A stretch of 64,000 bases of DNA from Psychroserpens ponticola (GCF_023556315.2 NZ_CP116221.1:806001-870000); one strand, 5' to 3'. Counted from the stretch's first letter, positions 47,576 through 57,674 are shown. A program made the numbers and translations. Notes: a model not told the origin generated them from the sequence alone.

Positions 47576-49881
47576 AAAAATTGATTATTTGCTTTTTGGT
47601 AATACTACCACATTTAGCCTTTTCGCAAGAAGAGGCTAAATTTTATATTAGTTTCAATTCTGAAACGTTACAAAGTGCATTTGAAACCATTGAAGACGTT
47701 TACAATGTGAGATTTTCTTATTATGATAACCTTCTTGCTGATAAAACAATATCCTTAAATAAAGAGAAACGCTCATTACATCAAGTGCTTTCAGAAATAG
47801 AAATTCTAACCAACCTCAAATTTGAAATTATAAATGACAGATACATTATAATCAATAATAATAATAATAATAACGCTGAAACTGATATTCAAGAGTTAGA
47901 AAAGGTTGTAATAAATAGTTTTCTAACTAAAGGGATTTCTAAACGGAAAGATGGGACTTATAAAATAAACCCAAGAAGCCTTGGTATTTTGCCTGGACTT
48001 ACCGAACCAGACGTTTTAGAGAGCATTCAATTATTACCAGGAGTTGTTAGTCCAAACGAAACAGCCTCTGGTTTTTTAGTTAGAGGAGGGAAAATAGACC
48101 AAAATCGAATTATTTGGGATGGTATAAATATATATCATAAAGGACATCTTTTCGGAATGATTTCACCGTTTAATCCAAATGCAACTAAGACAGTTACTTT
48201 TATTAATAAAGGCTCACATCCAAGATATGGAGAACGTGCATCAAGTGTGATTTCAATGACTACCAACTCTAAAATTGAAGATGAACTTAAAGCTCAAATC
48301 GGATTTAATGGTATTAATGCAGATGCTAATTTTGATGCACCATTAATAAAGAATAAACTAAGTGTTCAAGCGTCTGTAAGATCAAGTTATACTAATATAT
48401 ATCAATCTGTAACTTTCGATAGATTGGCTGAGAAAGTGTTTGAAAGCACTAAAATTGAAAATGGTGATAATCCCAATAATAATTTTAGTTTTTTAGATTT
48501 TAATATCAAACTCAACTTTAAGCCCAATGCTAATAATACCTTGTTTGTTAGTTTAATTTCTATCGATAACCAGCTCGATTATACGGTAAATCATTCTAAC
48601 AGAAATGAAATGTTTAATGATCGCATGTCTATTAAAAACAAAGGCTATAGTTTTGGTTGGAACAAGCAATGGAATGCTAATTTGACGCAACAAGTGTCTG
48701 CATATTTATCAGATTATGAACTTAATTATAATTACATAACAACTCTAGATAATCAGCAAATATCTGATTTTGAAAAGCGAAATTTGATTTATGATTCAGG
48801 TATTTCAACAGAATTACAGCAGAAAATTAATAATAATAATTCCGTGACTTTTGGATATCAATATGTTCTGAAAGATGTTGGTTATGCATTTAAAAACTCA
48901 TCTAATCTTGAATTTATTTTAGATCAAGATGAATCTAAAGTGCAAGCTCATAATTTGTATGCTAATTATGAATATAAAAATCCTAAGTTCTTCGATGTGT
49001 CTTTAGGCGGAAGAATTACATATTTTGATGAGTTGGAGGCTTACAGATTTGAACCTCGATTATTAATTTATAAAAGTTTGTTTAAGAATGTAAAACTTCA
49101 AATGTCTGGAGAAATCAAGAACCAAATCATTAGTGAGATTGATGAAACAATCATAAGTGATTTGTCTTTAGAAAACCGACTTTGGCGATTGGCAAATGGG
49201 AATAATTTTCCAATTATTAATAGCAAACAAGTGTCGTTAGGATTTATATTTACGAATAATGGTTGGACTTTTGATATCGATAATTATTACAAAACACTTG
49301 ATAACATCATGGCCTTATCGTTTGGGTTTTTGAATCCTGAGAATAGTCAGTTTAACCTTGGTGAGCAAACAATTTATGGAATTGATCTTTTCTTGAGAAA
49401 ACGATTTAACGGCTTTAATTCTTGGGTGAGTTATTCGTTTAATAATTCTGAAAGCAAGTATCGAAACTTGAATAATGATAAAGCCTTTGAATCAAGGTCT
49501 AATGTGATTCATTCGGTGTCGACATCATTGAGTTATAAAATTTCAAAACTACAAATCGCTTTAGGTTGGAGATGGCAAACAGGAAAACCTTTTACTGGAT
49601 CTCATTTAGGAACCAATGGATTAGAATTTAATCAAGGAATTAATACCAAACGATTACCAGATTATCATCGCTTAGACTTTTCTTCTACCTATGCTTTTAA
49701 TTTTTCTGAAGCTAGTAAGTTGAAAGGAAAAGTTGGATTTTCAATTCGGAATGTTTACAACAGAAATAATTTAATAAGTAAAGAATATATAGGGAATAAT
49801 GACTTTAATAATGAGATACAGGTCATTGATAAATTTTCTCTAGGATTTACTCCAAATGTCTTGTTTAGAGTGTATTGGTGA
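47572..49881 (+). CDS. TonB-dependent receptor with STN signalling domain
   Basis: 769 aa, GTG start inside the fecR stop (GTGA), so translation is coupled. After the signal peptide comes an STN domain (about 25-95, FYISFNSETLQSAFETIEDV), the periplasmic module that contacts FecR. An Asn-rich linker follows, encoded by six AAT triplets plus AAC at 47854-47874. Then come plug (GFLVRGGKIDQNRIIWDGIN) and barrel, ending SLGFTPNVLFRVYW. There is no SusD, DUF4249 or other partner gene downstream. The substrate is unknown. Confidence 0.92.
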   Translation: MKKLIICFLVILPHLAFSQEEAKFYISFNSETLQSAFETIEDVYNVRFSYYDNLLADKTISLNKEKRSLHQVLSEIEILTNLKFEIINDRYIIINNNNNNNAETDIQELEKVVINSFLTKGISKRKDGTYKINPRSLGILPGLTEPDVLESIQLLPGVVSPNETASGFLVRGGKIDQNRIIWDGINIYHKGHLFGMISPFNPNATKTVTFINKGSHPRYGERASSVISMTTNSKIEDELKAQIGFNGINADANFDAPLIKNKLSVQASVRSSYTNIYQSVTFDRLAEKVFESTKIENGDNPNNNFSFLDFNIKLNFKPNANNTLFVSLISIDNQLDYTVNHSNRNEMFNDRMSIKNKGYSFGWNKQWNANLTQQVSAYLSDYELNYNYITTLDNQQISDFEKRNLIYDSGISTELQQKINNNNSVTFGYQYVLKDVGYAFKNSSNLEFILDQDESKVQAHNLYANYEYKNPKFFDVSLGGRITYFDELEAYRFEPRLLIYKSLFKNVKLQMSGEIKNQIISEIDETIISDLSLENRLWRLANGNNFPIINSKQVSLGFIFTNNGWTFDIDNYYKTLDNIMALSFGFLNPENSQFNLGEQTIYGIDLFLRKRFNGFNSWVSYSFNNSESKYRNLNNDKAFESRSNVIHSVSTSLSYKISKLQIALGWRWQTGKPFTGSHLGTNGLEFNQGINTKRLPDYHRLDFSSTYAFNFSEASKLKGKVGFSIRNVYNRNNLISKEYIGNNDFNNEIQVIDKFSLGFTPNVLFRVYW

Positions 49882-49963
49882 AATAAAAATCATTTAATAG
49901 TAGCCTTATGACATTTCGATTGTGCCTAATGCAACCGTTTTCACATCTTTTATTTGATTCTAA

Positions 49964-51298
49964 TTACAACAATCCTCTTGCTTTGATTTCTAAATACTTA
50001 TTAATTGTGTCAATTGTTAAGTCTTGAGGCGATGTTAATATCGATTGAATCCCATATTTTTGAAGCTCATTGACAATCAGTCGTTTTTCGAAAGCAAATT
50101 TTTCAGCAATCACTTTGTCATATGCTTGTTGAACTGTTTCTGCAGGTTCAGTAATAAGTTGATTGAGTTCGGTGTTTTTAAAGAAAATAACGACCAATAA
50201 ATGATTTTTTGCAATTCCTTTTAAATATGGTAATTGTCGATGTAAGCTATCTAAAGTTTCAAAGTTAGTGTATAAAAGCATCAAGCTTCGATGGTTAATA
50301 TTTCGTTTTGTATCAGCATATAATCGGCTGTAATCAGATTCAAAAAAATCGGTGCTTACATTGTAAAGCGTTTCCAGAATGAGGTTCATTTGAGAGGTTC
50401 GCTTTTCAGCAACAACAATGTTTTCAACCTTTTTTGAGAAGGCTAAAATACCTGCTTTATCCTGTTTTTTTAATGCCACATTGGAAATTACTAAAGCAGC
50501 ATTAATGGCATAATCTAATAACGTTAAGCCTTCAAAAGGCATTTTCATCACACGACCTTTATCGATGATAGAATAAATTGGTTGTGATTTTTCATCTTGA
50601 AACTGATTAACCATTAATTCACTTCGCTTAGCAGTAGCTTTCCAGTTTATGGTTCTCAAATCATCACCTAAAACATAGTCTTTTATTTGTTCAAACTCCA
50701 TGGTATGACCAATCTTACGTATTTTTTTAATACCATATTGATGAAGATTATTACTGATGGCAATTAAATCGTATTTACGCAATTGCATAAAACTTGGGTA
50801 GGTTGGTACCATCGCGTTATCATCATACGTAAAGCGACGTGCAATTAAACCAAAAACAGATGTGACATAGATATTTAATTTTCCAAAATGGTATTCGCCT
50901 CGTTCAACAGGTCTTAGCTTGTATTCAATTTCTGAAGCACTAGACGCTTCCAGTTTACGATGAATGCTAAAGTCTCTTACTTGAAATTGCTCAGGAATCT
51001 CGTCAATAATATTCACAAAGACAGTAAACGTATAGTGATTGTTAAGACTTATACGTATTGGGTTTTCATCTCCATTTGAAAATTTTTCAGGGAAAATCCG
51101 ATTTCCTTTTACGCCATTTTTAGCTGCAAATAATAGAATGGTATCAAGAACAGTAAGAGTAATTAATAATAGCAATACTAATTTGACGATTGCAAAACCT
51201 CTAGGAAAAATAAAACTTAACACAAATAGAACCATTATGACAATGCAAGCATAAAAGAATCTATTCTGTAAGTAAAAAGGTTTAATTCGTTTCAACAT
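49964..51298 (-). CDS. DUF58 domain protein
   Basis: 444 aa. Two N-terminal helices (about 12-50), then a beta-rich part, and a C-terminal vWA-like DUF58 domain with the signature DYVLGDDLRTINWKATAKRS followed by ELMVNQFQDEKSQPIYSIID and GRVMKMPFEGLTLLDYAINA. Last gene of the MoxR cluster. DUF58 proteins are usual partners of MoxR ATPases and probably form part of a membrane-associated chaperone system. Confidence 0.9.
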   Translation of the reverse strand: MLKRIKPFYLQNRFFYACIVIMVLFVLSFIFPRGFAIVKLVLLLLITLTVLDTILLFAAKNGVKGNRIFPEKFSNGDENPIRISLNNHYTFTVFVNIIDEIPEQFQVRDFSIHRKLEASSASEIEYKLRPVERGEYHFGKLNIYVTSVFGLIARRFTYDDNAMVPTYPSFMQLRKYDLIAISNNLHQYGIKKIRKIGHTMEFEQIKDYVLGDDLRTINWKATAKRSELMVNQFQDEKSQPIYSIIDKGRVMKMPFEGLTLLDYAINAALVISNVALKKQDKAGILAFSKKVENIVVAEKRTSQMNLILETLYNVSTDFFESDYSRLYADTKRNINHRSLMLLYTNFETLDSLHRQLPYLKGIAKNHLLVVIFFKNTELNQLITEPAETVQQAYDKVIAEKFAFEKRLIVNELQKYGIQSILTSPQDLTIDTINKYLEIKARGLL

Positions 51299-51336
51299 TT
51301 TTGGTAAAAGTTAGATATGTAATCTTTGCTAAATGC

Positions 51337-52431
51337 TTATCTTGGTATTTCTACCGCTTCAATAATTTGTCTGATAATTTGTTTTGTTGTCACACCTTCC
51401 ATTTCACGTTCTGGTGTTACAATGACACGATGTTGCAATACAGGAATTGTTGCTCTTTTAATATCTTCAGGAGTTACAAAATCACGTCCACTCATCGCTG
51501 CAAAAGCTTTACTTGCCTTCAATATTGCTATAGATGCTCTCGGTGAAGCTCCTAAATATAAAAACGGATTGTTACGAGTGCTAACAATCATATCAGCTAT
51601 ATATTTAATTAGGTGAGATTCAATAATAATTTGATCTACGAGACCTTGAAATTTATTGATTTGTGCTTTACTCAAATGTGCTGTTATCTGATCTGTTTTT
51701 TCACCACCTTGTAAATTTTGCTCTCTATTTAAGATTTCAATTTCTTCATCTACATTAGGATAATCGATATCTATTTTGAATAAAAAACGGTCTAATTGCG
51801 CTTCTGGTAAACGGTATGTTCCTTCTTGTTCAACTGGGTTTTGCGTTGCTAAAACTATGAATGGTAATTCCATTTTAAATTTTTGTCCGTCGATGGTGAT
51901 TTGTCGTTCTTCCATGACCTCAAATAAAGCAGCTTGTGTTTTTGCAGGCGCTCTATTTATTTCATCAATAAGAATCATATTAGAAAAAATCGGACCTTCT
52001 TTAAATTCAAATTCTGAATTTTTCATATTGAAAACAGACGTACCCAAAATATCACTTGGCATTAAATCTGGTGTGAATTGAATTCTACTAAACCCAATGT
52101 CTAAAGACTTTGCTAGTAGTTTTGCAGAAATGGTTTTTGCCACACCAGGAACACCTTCAATAAGTGAATGGCCATTGGCAAGAATAGAAGCTATAAGCAT
52201 ATCTATCATTTCCTTTTGACCAACAATAACTTTGCTAATTTCTCCTTTTATTAATGAAATGCCTTTTTGAAGTTCAGATAAATCGATACGATTTTTGAAA
52301 TTGATATCGCTTTCTGCATTTTCAATAGTTTCTGAAGCTTCATTAGCTAGATTCTCAGGAGTAAGTGTTGCATCTTGCTGTTCACTTTTTGGTGTTAAAT
52401 TTTCGTTTTGGTTGTCGTCTATGTGTTCCAT
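51337..52431 (-). CDS. MoxR-family AAA+ ATPase
   Basis: 364 aa. Disordered N-terminal 45 residues, then an AAA_3 core: Walker A GVPGVAKT, Walker B MILIDEINRAPAKTQAALFE, sensor region FIVLATQNPVEQEGTYRLPE, then AQLDRFLFKI, and the lid LYLGASPRASIAILKASKAF. It is predicted to remodel or activate substrates presented by the DUF58 protein in the next gene. Confidence 0.95.
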   Translation of the reverse strand: MEHIDDNQNENLTPKSEQQDATLTPENLANEASETIENAESDINFKNRIDLSELQKGISLIKGEISKVIVGQKEMIDMLIASILANGHSLIEGVPGVAKTISAKLLAKSLDIGFSRIQFTPDLMPSDILGTSVFNMKNSEFEFKEGPIFSNMILIDEINRAPAKTQAALFEVMEERQITIDGQKFKMELPFIVLATQNPVEQEGTYRLPEAQLDRFLFKIDIDYPNVDEEIEILNREQNLQGGEKTDQITAHLSKAQINKFQGLVDQIIIESHLIKYIADMIVSTRNNPFLYLGASPRASIAILKASKAFAAMSGRDFVTPEDIKRATIPVLQHRVIVTPEREMEGVTTKQIIRQIIEAVEIPR

Positions 52432-52434
52432 AAT

Positions 52435-53631
52435 TTATGTGGTATAAAAATCTTCAATTGCTTTGTTTAATCGTAATAAATCACCTTCATTACAAGGCGT
52501 TTTAGCTTTTAAATGTGCGATTTGGTTTACTAGTTTCTTAACTTTTGATTGGTCTTTTCCAGATTTTAAAGATAGATTTTTTACGAATTTTTCATCTAAA
52601 ATTTGAGTATCTAAATAATAAACACGTCGTATGAATTCTAAAAAATACGTTATTTTTTTCTCAATTAGATTATCGTGATCTTTCGTTTCGTAATATAAAT
52701 TTCCAATGGTTTTTGTGAAATCTACGGTTGTGTTTTTTAGAGGATTTATAACCATTACGATGCGTTGTTTTCGTTTGGCATTAAATATCATAAAGACTAT
52801 TGTTGTAATTAATGCCAAATACCAAGCCCATCGTAATGCAGGTTGGCTATGTATAAATCGCAAAGGCGATGCCCCTAATTCTTTACCAAGCTTATTTCTT
52901 GAATCAAAATATATGGTGTCATCACTAAGATAAGACATGATGCTTGAAGCGTATTTTTTATTGTCTTTTTTTAGAAGGTGATAATTTGTAAATGCAATAG
53001 GTTGTAAATGGATGTAAAAATAGCCGTCTCCCCAAGATGTTTTAATGAAATTCACATATGCAGAATCTGCAAATTTTTGATATCCTAAAACAGTTGTGTA
53101 AAGTGTATCTATTTTTGAAAAATAAATATTACTTAAGCCTTTGTTTATTGTAATGGAGTCGTTTTCAAATGAAGGACTTGTTAAAGATAATTCTCCTTTA
53201 CCTTTAAATGTGAAATCGTTTTGAGTGTTGAAACCTAATGTGTCTTTAAGTCTGTCAGGAAAATAATTACTAGAAAGAAAGATATCATTTCCCGCAGAAG
53301 CAAAGTCGAGTAATTCTTGTGCTGAAGTATTATCAATATTGACAAAATCATCAATAACTATATAGGTTCCGGTTGTGAGATAAGAGCTGTCTTCCCAACT
53401 GTAGTAGTCATCAAAATACTCATATGGCGTATTTTTAACGTCTTGTACTTTGCTCTCAGGAAATAAGGTTCCTAATTCTTCATAAAACACAAACGTTCCG
53501 TACGGAATTTTATGCGTTTCATTATATGTTTTTGTCCAGTTAATTGGAGGAGGAGTAGAGAATTCTATAGCAATAATACCAACGAATAGCAGTACCAAAA
53601 TCCCAACGTATATTTTTAGCGTTCTACTCAT
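52435..53631 (-). CDS. DUF4350 domain membrane protein
   Basis: 398 aa. N-terminal helix (LKIYVGILVLLFVGIIAIEF), then a DUF4350 region (TYNETHKIPYGTFVFYEELG, LLDFASAGNDIFLSSNYFPD), a second helix near 270-290, and a cytoplasmic helical tail. It overlaps DUF4129 by 4 bases and lies 3 bases before moxR, so it is part of the same operon. Function unknown beyond this conserved neighbourhood. Confidence 0.87.
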   Translation of the reverse strand: MSRTLKIYVGILVLLFVGIIAIEFSTPPPINWTKTYNETHKIPYGTFVFYEELGTLFPESKVQDVKNTPYEYFDDYYSWEDSSYLTTGTYIVIDDFVNIDNTSAQELLDFASAGNDIFLSSNYFPDRLKDTLGFNTQNDFTFKGKGELSLTSPSFENDSITINKGLSNIYFSKIDTLYTTVLGYQKFADSAYVNFIKTSWGDGYFYIHLQPIAFTNYHLLKKDNKKYASSIMSYLSDDTIYFDSRNKLGKELGASPLRFIHSQPALRWAWYLALITTIVFMIFNAKRKQRIVMVINPLKNTTVDFTKTIGNLYYETKDHDNLIEKKITYFLEFIRRVYYLDTQILDEKFVKNLSLKSGKDQSKVKKLVNQIAHLKAKTPCNEGDLLRLNKAIEDFYTT

Positions 53632-54389
53632 TCTTTAATTGAATTTAAAAATTGAGTAAATGCATTTTTGGCTTTATTGAATTGCGGTTCGTCAATATCA
53701 AATTCACCATACCAAATATAGTTGTAGAGATACGATGTATATGAAAACTCTTCTTTTGTGACGTCATGTTCGATTTCATAATAATAGTCACTATTGGTTT
53801 TTTCTACATCATAATCTATAATTTCTGCTTTTGATAATGTTTTTAGTAACCATAAGTAATAATATCTGATGGCTAATCGGTAATTATTTTCACTTTCAGC
53901 AGTGGTGATTAAAGCTTTAAAATCGGTTTCATAAATATTGTTTTCAATATCAGTAATTGGAATAATACTTTTATCAGACGATCTGCCAAATACCCACTTT
54001 CCTTCTTTGTTAATAATAGCTTTAACAATAAAGTAGACAACTAATAAAAAGATGACTATATAAAAAATCTTCAGTACGATATCTGTAACATTAGACGCTT
54101 TTGCATCTGAATTAAGGCTAAATAAGTCTTTAAAAACATCAGATAACCATTGTTTGAAACGAGACCACCAACCAGAGTTTTCTATGGAGCGTTCGTAAAT
54201 AAATTCGTCACCACTGTATTTTTCTTTAAGATTTTCATACGCTCGTTTGTCTCTAGCCTCAGTATCTGTATAAATTGAATCTTGAAGTGTTAGTGTAGTC
54301 ATTTCAATAGTAGCCATATTAACAGCGTTGGAGTTGAAAGACATTCCGAAGAGAAAAAGGGTGATATATAGAAATTTAAATTTATTCAC
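53628..54389 (-). CDS. DUF4129 domain protein
   Basis: 253 aa. Signal/anchor at the N-terminus, a periplasmic segment with tandem charged residues (DKRAYENLKEKYSGDEFIYE), a transmembrane helix (about 108-128) and a C-terminal DUF4129 domain (NYRLAIRYYYLWLLKTLSKA, then EIIDYDVEKTNSDYYYEIEH). The family often sits beside transglutaminase-like or MoxR genes. It overlaps both neighbours by a few bases. Confidence 0.87.
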   Translation of the reverse strand: MNKFKFLYITLFLFGMSFNSNAVNMATIEMTTLTLQDSIYTDTEARDKRAYENLKEKYSGDEFIYERSIENSGWWSRFKQWLSDVFKDLFSLNSDAKASNVTDIVLKIFYIVIFLLVVYFIVKAIINKEGKWVFGRSSDKSIIPITDIENNIYETDFKALITTAESENNYRLAIRYYYLWLLKTLSKAEIIDYDVEKTNSDYYYEIEHDVTKEEFSYTSYLYNYIWYGEFDIDEPQFNKAKNAFTQFLNSIKE

Positions 54390-55323
54390 TAGAACCTATT
54401 AAGTCAATATCACTTTTGGTGTTTATATTTTCATTATCTTCTTTAAGACTGTAGAAAACCACACCTTGATTAATTTGTACAATAACATTCAAAACGCTAC
54501 TGACTAAAAAGGTGAGAAGGAAAATGGCAACCATCATAATGGTCATCGATTTTTCAAGTTGTTGTGGATCAGGACTTCCATTGGGTTGCATTTCAGCTAC
54601 CATATCTATGATAAAAAACACATATGGTATCATGGCTACTACATTTTGAGCAATGTAACTCATAAAATAAAAGATCCCAACGCAACCAACAGCTGGCCAA
54701 AACTTAGAACGTATAAGTTTCCAAGAGTATCCAAAACTATCCCAAATACTTTTTTTGTTTTCAAAGTACTCCATTAACGAACCTTGATATAATAAGCTTA
54801 AAGCACCTAAAACTAATGGCAATAAAAGAATTCCAATAAGAGTGATTGCAAGTATAAACATCATCAATCCAGAAATGATACTCAAAGGAATTGCGATTAA
54901 AATGCCACAAATCAAGAAGGTGAAAATCTTAGCCAAATTGGCTTTGTATTCTTTAATGATATCAGTCGTATTAAAAGATATGCCATTGTTTTTGGTATAC
55001 AATTTTAGATAAATTGGTACAAAAGAATAAGATATTAATCCAGCAATTAATCCAACAGCAATAAATACGAGTAGAAGTAAAATAAAAACGCCTGCATTTT
55101 CATTCATATAGTCATCAATTGCATTTGGATTCCCATTAATAACACCTCCAAAAATAACATCAACATAAAACTTACTAAAGAAATAACCCATAACCATTAA
55201 GATTAATAGGAAAATTCCATTTATGATAAAAAAGTTTTTGTACAAATGTTTACCGTTCTGTTTTAAAAACGCAAATGTATCCTGAAAAAAAGATCCAAAA
55301 TCTCTGGACTTATATAATTGCAT
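54382..55323 (-). CDS. Polytopic membrane protein of the MoxR cluster
   Basis: 313 aa with about six hydrophobic helices. N-terminal LYKSRDFGSFFQDTFAFLKQ, and a middle GSLMEYFENKKSIWDSFGYS that resembles DUF975/glycerophosphodiester-phosphodiesterase membrane-domain proteins. It overlaps SpoIIM-like and DUF4129 genes. No enzymatic motif is evident. Confidence 0.78.
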   Translation of the reverse strand: MQLYKSRDFGSFFQDTFAFLKQNGKHLYKNFFIINGIFLLILMVMGYFFSKFYVDVIFGGVINGNPNAIDDYMNENAGVFILLLLVFIAVGLIAGLISYSFVPIYLKLYTKNNGISFNTTDIIKEYKANLAKIFTFLICGILIAIPLSIISGLMMFILAITLIGILLLPLVLGALSLLYQGSLMEYFENKKSIWDSFGYSWKLIRSKFWPAVGCVGIFYFMSYIAQNVVAMIPYVFFIIDMVAEMQPNGSPDPQQLEKSMTIMMVAIFLLTFLVSSVLNVIVQINQGVVFYSLKEDNENINTKSDIDLIGSSE

Positions 55324-56293
55324 TTTCTTTTTTGATTTTATGGTTAAGCATGAACGGGTAAATTAAATAGTAATATGAAATCAAACTCAAGGTTATTAAA
55401 ATGATACCAACAGATAACCAATTAGGCATGATGTTAGAATATCTTGTCACATAGCCTTCTAAAAAACCTGCAGCAATAGTAAAAGGAAAAGTGCTAATTA
55501 AAATTTTTACTCCATTTTTTACACCCATTTTAAAAGATACCATTCTAGAATATGTTTTTGGAAACAAAATACTAGCACCTAAAATTAATCCAGCTGCACC
55601 TTCAATTACTATGGCAAAAATTTCCATAGAGCCGTGAATCCAAATGCCTCTAACGCTTTCCCAAAGCACACCTTGTTTCTGAAAGAAATACTGAAATGCA
55701 CCAACCATAATTCCGTTTTTCAGCATAATGTAAGCAGTGCCTAAACCACCAAAAACACCCCAAATAAATGACGTGATACCAACGTATAAATTATTGAGTG
55801 TAATGCCAATGAAACTTCCCCAATTACTCCCGCTTTTATAAACAGCAACGGGATCTCCAGCTTCAATGTTTTCTAGACTCATATTCACATATTCATCTCC
55901 AAGTATAAGTCTTACAAAAGAATCATCATAGGCTGCAGATAAGGCTCCAATGGCAACAAAACTTAAAAATATGGCAAATGCATAGCCTATATATCGTCTG
56001 TATTCATATACAATAAGTGGCACTTCAACTTTCCAGAAATAGACAAATCGATTCGTATCTTCTCGTTTCGTTTTGTAAATTTTTTGAAAAGCTTTAGCAG
56101 CGAGGTTGTTTAAGTAAAGAATTGTTTTACTTTTGGGATAGTAAGTTTGAGCGTAAGATAAATCATTTACTAACTGAATATAAAGTGATGCAAGTTCATC
56201 AGGATTTTTAAGGTTTTTTCCAAAAATAGCCTTTTCGAAATTGAGCCATTTTTCTTTATTTTGTTTAATAAATGCGACTTCTCTCATATGCAT
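55310..56293 (-). CDS. SpoIIM-like (stage II sporulation protein M family) membrane protein
   Basis: 327 aa. Cytoplasmic N-terminus with FIKQNKEKWLNFEKAIFGKN; helices at about 110-130, 170-200, 215-250 and 285-320. The family pattern appears as NLYVGITSFIWGVFGGLGTA and then IWIHGSMEIFAIVIEGAAGL. No sporulation is implied in this group; the protein is a usual member of the DUF58/MoxR cluster. ATG at 56287 is an alternative start. Its 5' end faces the divergent RDD gene with only 17 bases between the two likely starts. Confidence 0.88.
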   Translation of the reverse strand: MHMREVAFIKQNKEKWLNFEKAIFGKNLKNPDELASLYIQLVNDLSYAQTYYPKSKTILYLNNLAAKAFQKIYKTKREDTNRFVYFWKVEVPLIVYEYRRYIGYAFAIFLSFVAIGALSAAYDDSFVRLILGDEYVNMSLENIEAGDPVAVYKSGSNWGSFIGITLNNLYVGITSFIWGVFGGLGTAYIMLKNGIMVGAFQYFFQKQGVLWESVRGIWIHGSMEIFAIVIEGAAGLILGASILFPKTYSRMVSFKMGVKNGVKILISTFPFTIAAGFLEGYVTRYSNIMPNWLSVGIILITLSLISYYYLIYPFMLNHKIKKENAII

Positions 56294-56310
56294 TCAAATT
56301 AAAGCAATTA

Positions 56311-57054
56311 ATGGTAGAGTTACAAATAAATACCACACAAAACGTTAATATAAATTTCATCGCAGCAAGCGTAGGTGAACGTATTTTAGCGTTTATAATT
56401 GATTGGATAATTAAGATCGCTTATATTGTTGTTACCTATCAAATTGTATTTAATTTACTTGAAATAGAAGCGCTTGTTGAGGATATGGATCACTGGTCTC
56501 AAATTGCCATTTATGTATCCTTTTATTTGCCTGTTGTATTTTATTCTTTGCTTTTTGAAACCCTTCTCGATGGACAAACGATTGGGAAGCGAATTATGAA
56601 AATAAAAGTCGTAAAGATTGATGGTTATCAAGCAGCTTTAGCCGATTATTTAGTGCGTTGGTTTTTTAGAATAGTAGATTTAAATATGATGTCTGGAATT
56701 GTTGCTTTAATAGCGATTGTTACAAGTAAAAAAAGTCAGCGATTAGGAGACATGACTGCTGGTACTTCAGTTATTACTTTAAAGAATAATGTCAATATAA
56801 GTCATACTATTCTTGAAGAATTAGATGATGATTATATTCCAACATATCCTAGTGTTATAAATTTGTCAGACAATGATGCTCGAATTATTAAGGAAACTTA
56901 TATCAGAGCTAAAGCTTCAAGAGACTACGAAACACTTGTGAAACTTAGAAAGAAAATTGTTGAAGTTATTGAACTTAAAAACTATAATGAAAGCGATATG
57001 CAGTTTATTGATGTCATCCTCAAAGATTATAATTATTATACACAAGGCATGTAA
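56311..57054 (+). CDS. RDD family membrane protein
   Basis: About 247 aa, starting MVELQINTTQNVNINFIAAS. A frame extends 13 codons upstream and overlaps spoIIM-like on the other strand, so the later ATG is preferred. RDD core: ASVGERILAFIIDWIIKIAY, later ETLLDGQTIGKRIMKIKVVK, then helices and a long helical C-terminal tail (EELDDDYIPTYPSVINLSDN). It abuts the TRIC gene. Divergent to the MoxR cluster, with which RDD genes are often grouped. Confidence 0.88.
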   Translation: MVELQINTTQNVNINFIAASVGERILAFIIDWIIKIAYIVVTYQIVFNLLEIEALVEDMDHWSQIAIYVSFYLPVVFYSLLFETLLDGQTIGKRIMKIKVVKIDGYQAALADYLVRWFFRIVDLNMMSGIVALIAIVTSKKSQRLGDMTAGTSVITLKNNVNISHTILEELDDDYIPTYPSVINLSDNDARIIKETYIRAKASRDYETLVKLRKKIVEVIELKNYNESDMQFIDVILKDYNYYTQGM

Positions 57055-57665
57055 TGTTTTTTCAAATTTTAGATATTTTAGGAACTATAGCATTTGCTAT
57101 TTCTGGTGTACTCATTGCACTTAATAAAAAAATGGACCCATTTGGTGTGCTTATTATTGCATTTGTAACAGCAGTAGGAGGAGGCTCGTTGCGAGATGTT
57201 TTAATTGGAATTCAGCCAGTGTCATGGATGACAAATATGACTTATGTTTATGTGATTTTTGGAGCAACTGTATTTGCGGTTTTGTTTAGAAATAAGTTGA
57301 ATTATTTACGAAAATCATTGTTTTTGTTTGACACAATCGGTATTGGTTTGTATACTGTTGTTGGAATTGAAAAAGGAATTGTTGCCGATTTGCATCCTAT
57401 AATCTGTATTTCATTAGGAACCATGACAGCATGTTTTGGTGGTGTTATTCGAGATATTTTGTGTAATGAAATTCCTGTGATATTCAGAAAAGAAATTTAT
57501 GCTACAGCCTGTATTTTAGGTGGTTTAACTTATTTTTTACTACGTGAGTTTATGTCAGACACCAATTTCGTATTTGTTATAGCTGGTATTATTGTAATTG
57601 TAGTGCGATTATTAGCCGTAAAGTTTAGAATTAGCTTACCTAGTTTGTATAAAGATAAACCTTAA
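57054..57665 (+). CDS. TRIC-type cation channel family protein (UPF0126)
   Basis: 203 aa with seven helices in two UPF0126 repeats. The kinked-helix glycines appear in VTAVGGGSLRDVLIG and again in TACFGGVIRDILCNEIPVIF, a family hallmark. Prokaryotic TRIC channels conduct monovalent cations. It shares one base with the preceding RDD stop (ATG within TAATG), so the two are coupled. Confidence 0.92.
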   Translation: MFFQILDILGTIAFAISGVLIALNKKMDPFGVLIIAFVTAVGGGSLRDVLIGIQPVSWMTNMTYVYVIFGATVFAVLFRNKLNYLRKSLFLFDTIGIGLYTVVGIEKGIVADLHPIICISLGTMTACFGGVIRDILCNEIPVIFRKEIYATACILGGLTYFLLREFMSDTNFVFVIAGIIVIVVRLLAVKFRISLPSLYKDKP

Positions 57666-57674
57666 AAATGTTAC

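Noticed and set aside
47854-47874. AAT repeat considered as a phase-variation tract.
   Set aside because: The unit is a codon triplet, so slippage changes Asn number but not the frame.
51301-51616. Two plus-strand reading frames opposite moxR.
   Set aside because: They lie antisense to the well-supported MoxR gene and show no recognisable domain or start context; they are shadows of its codon usage.
55310-56293. SpoIIM homologue taken as evidence of sporulation.
   Set aside because: The family is widespread in non-sporulating Bacteroidota within this DUF58/MoxR neighbourhood, and no other sporulation gene is present.
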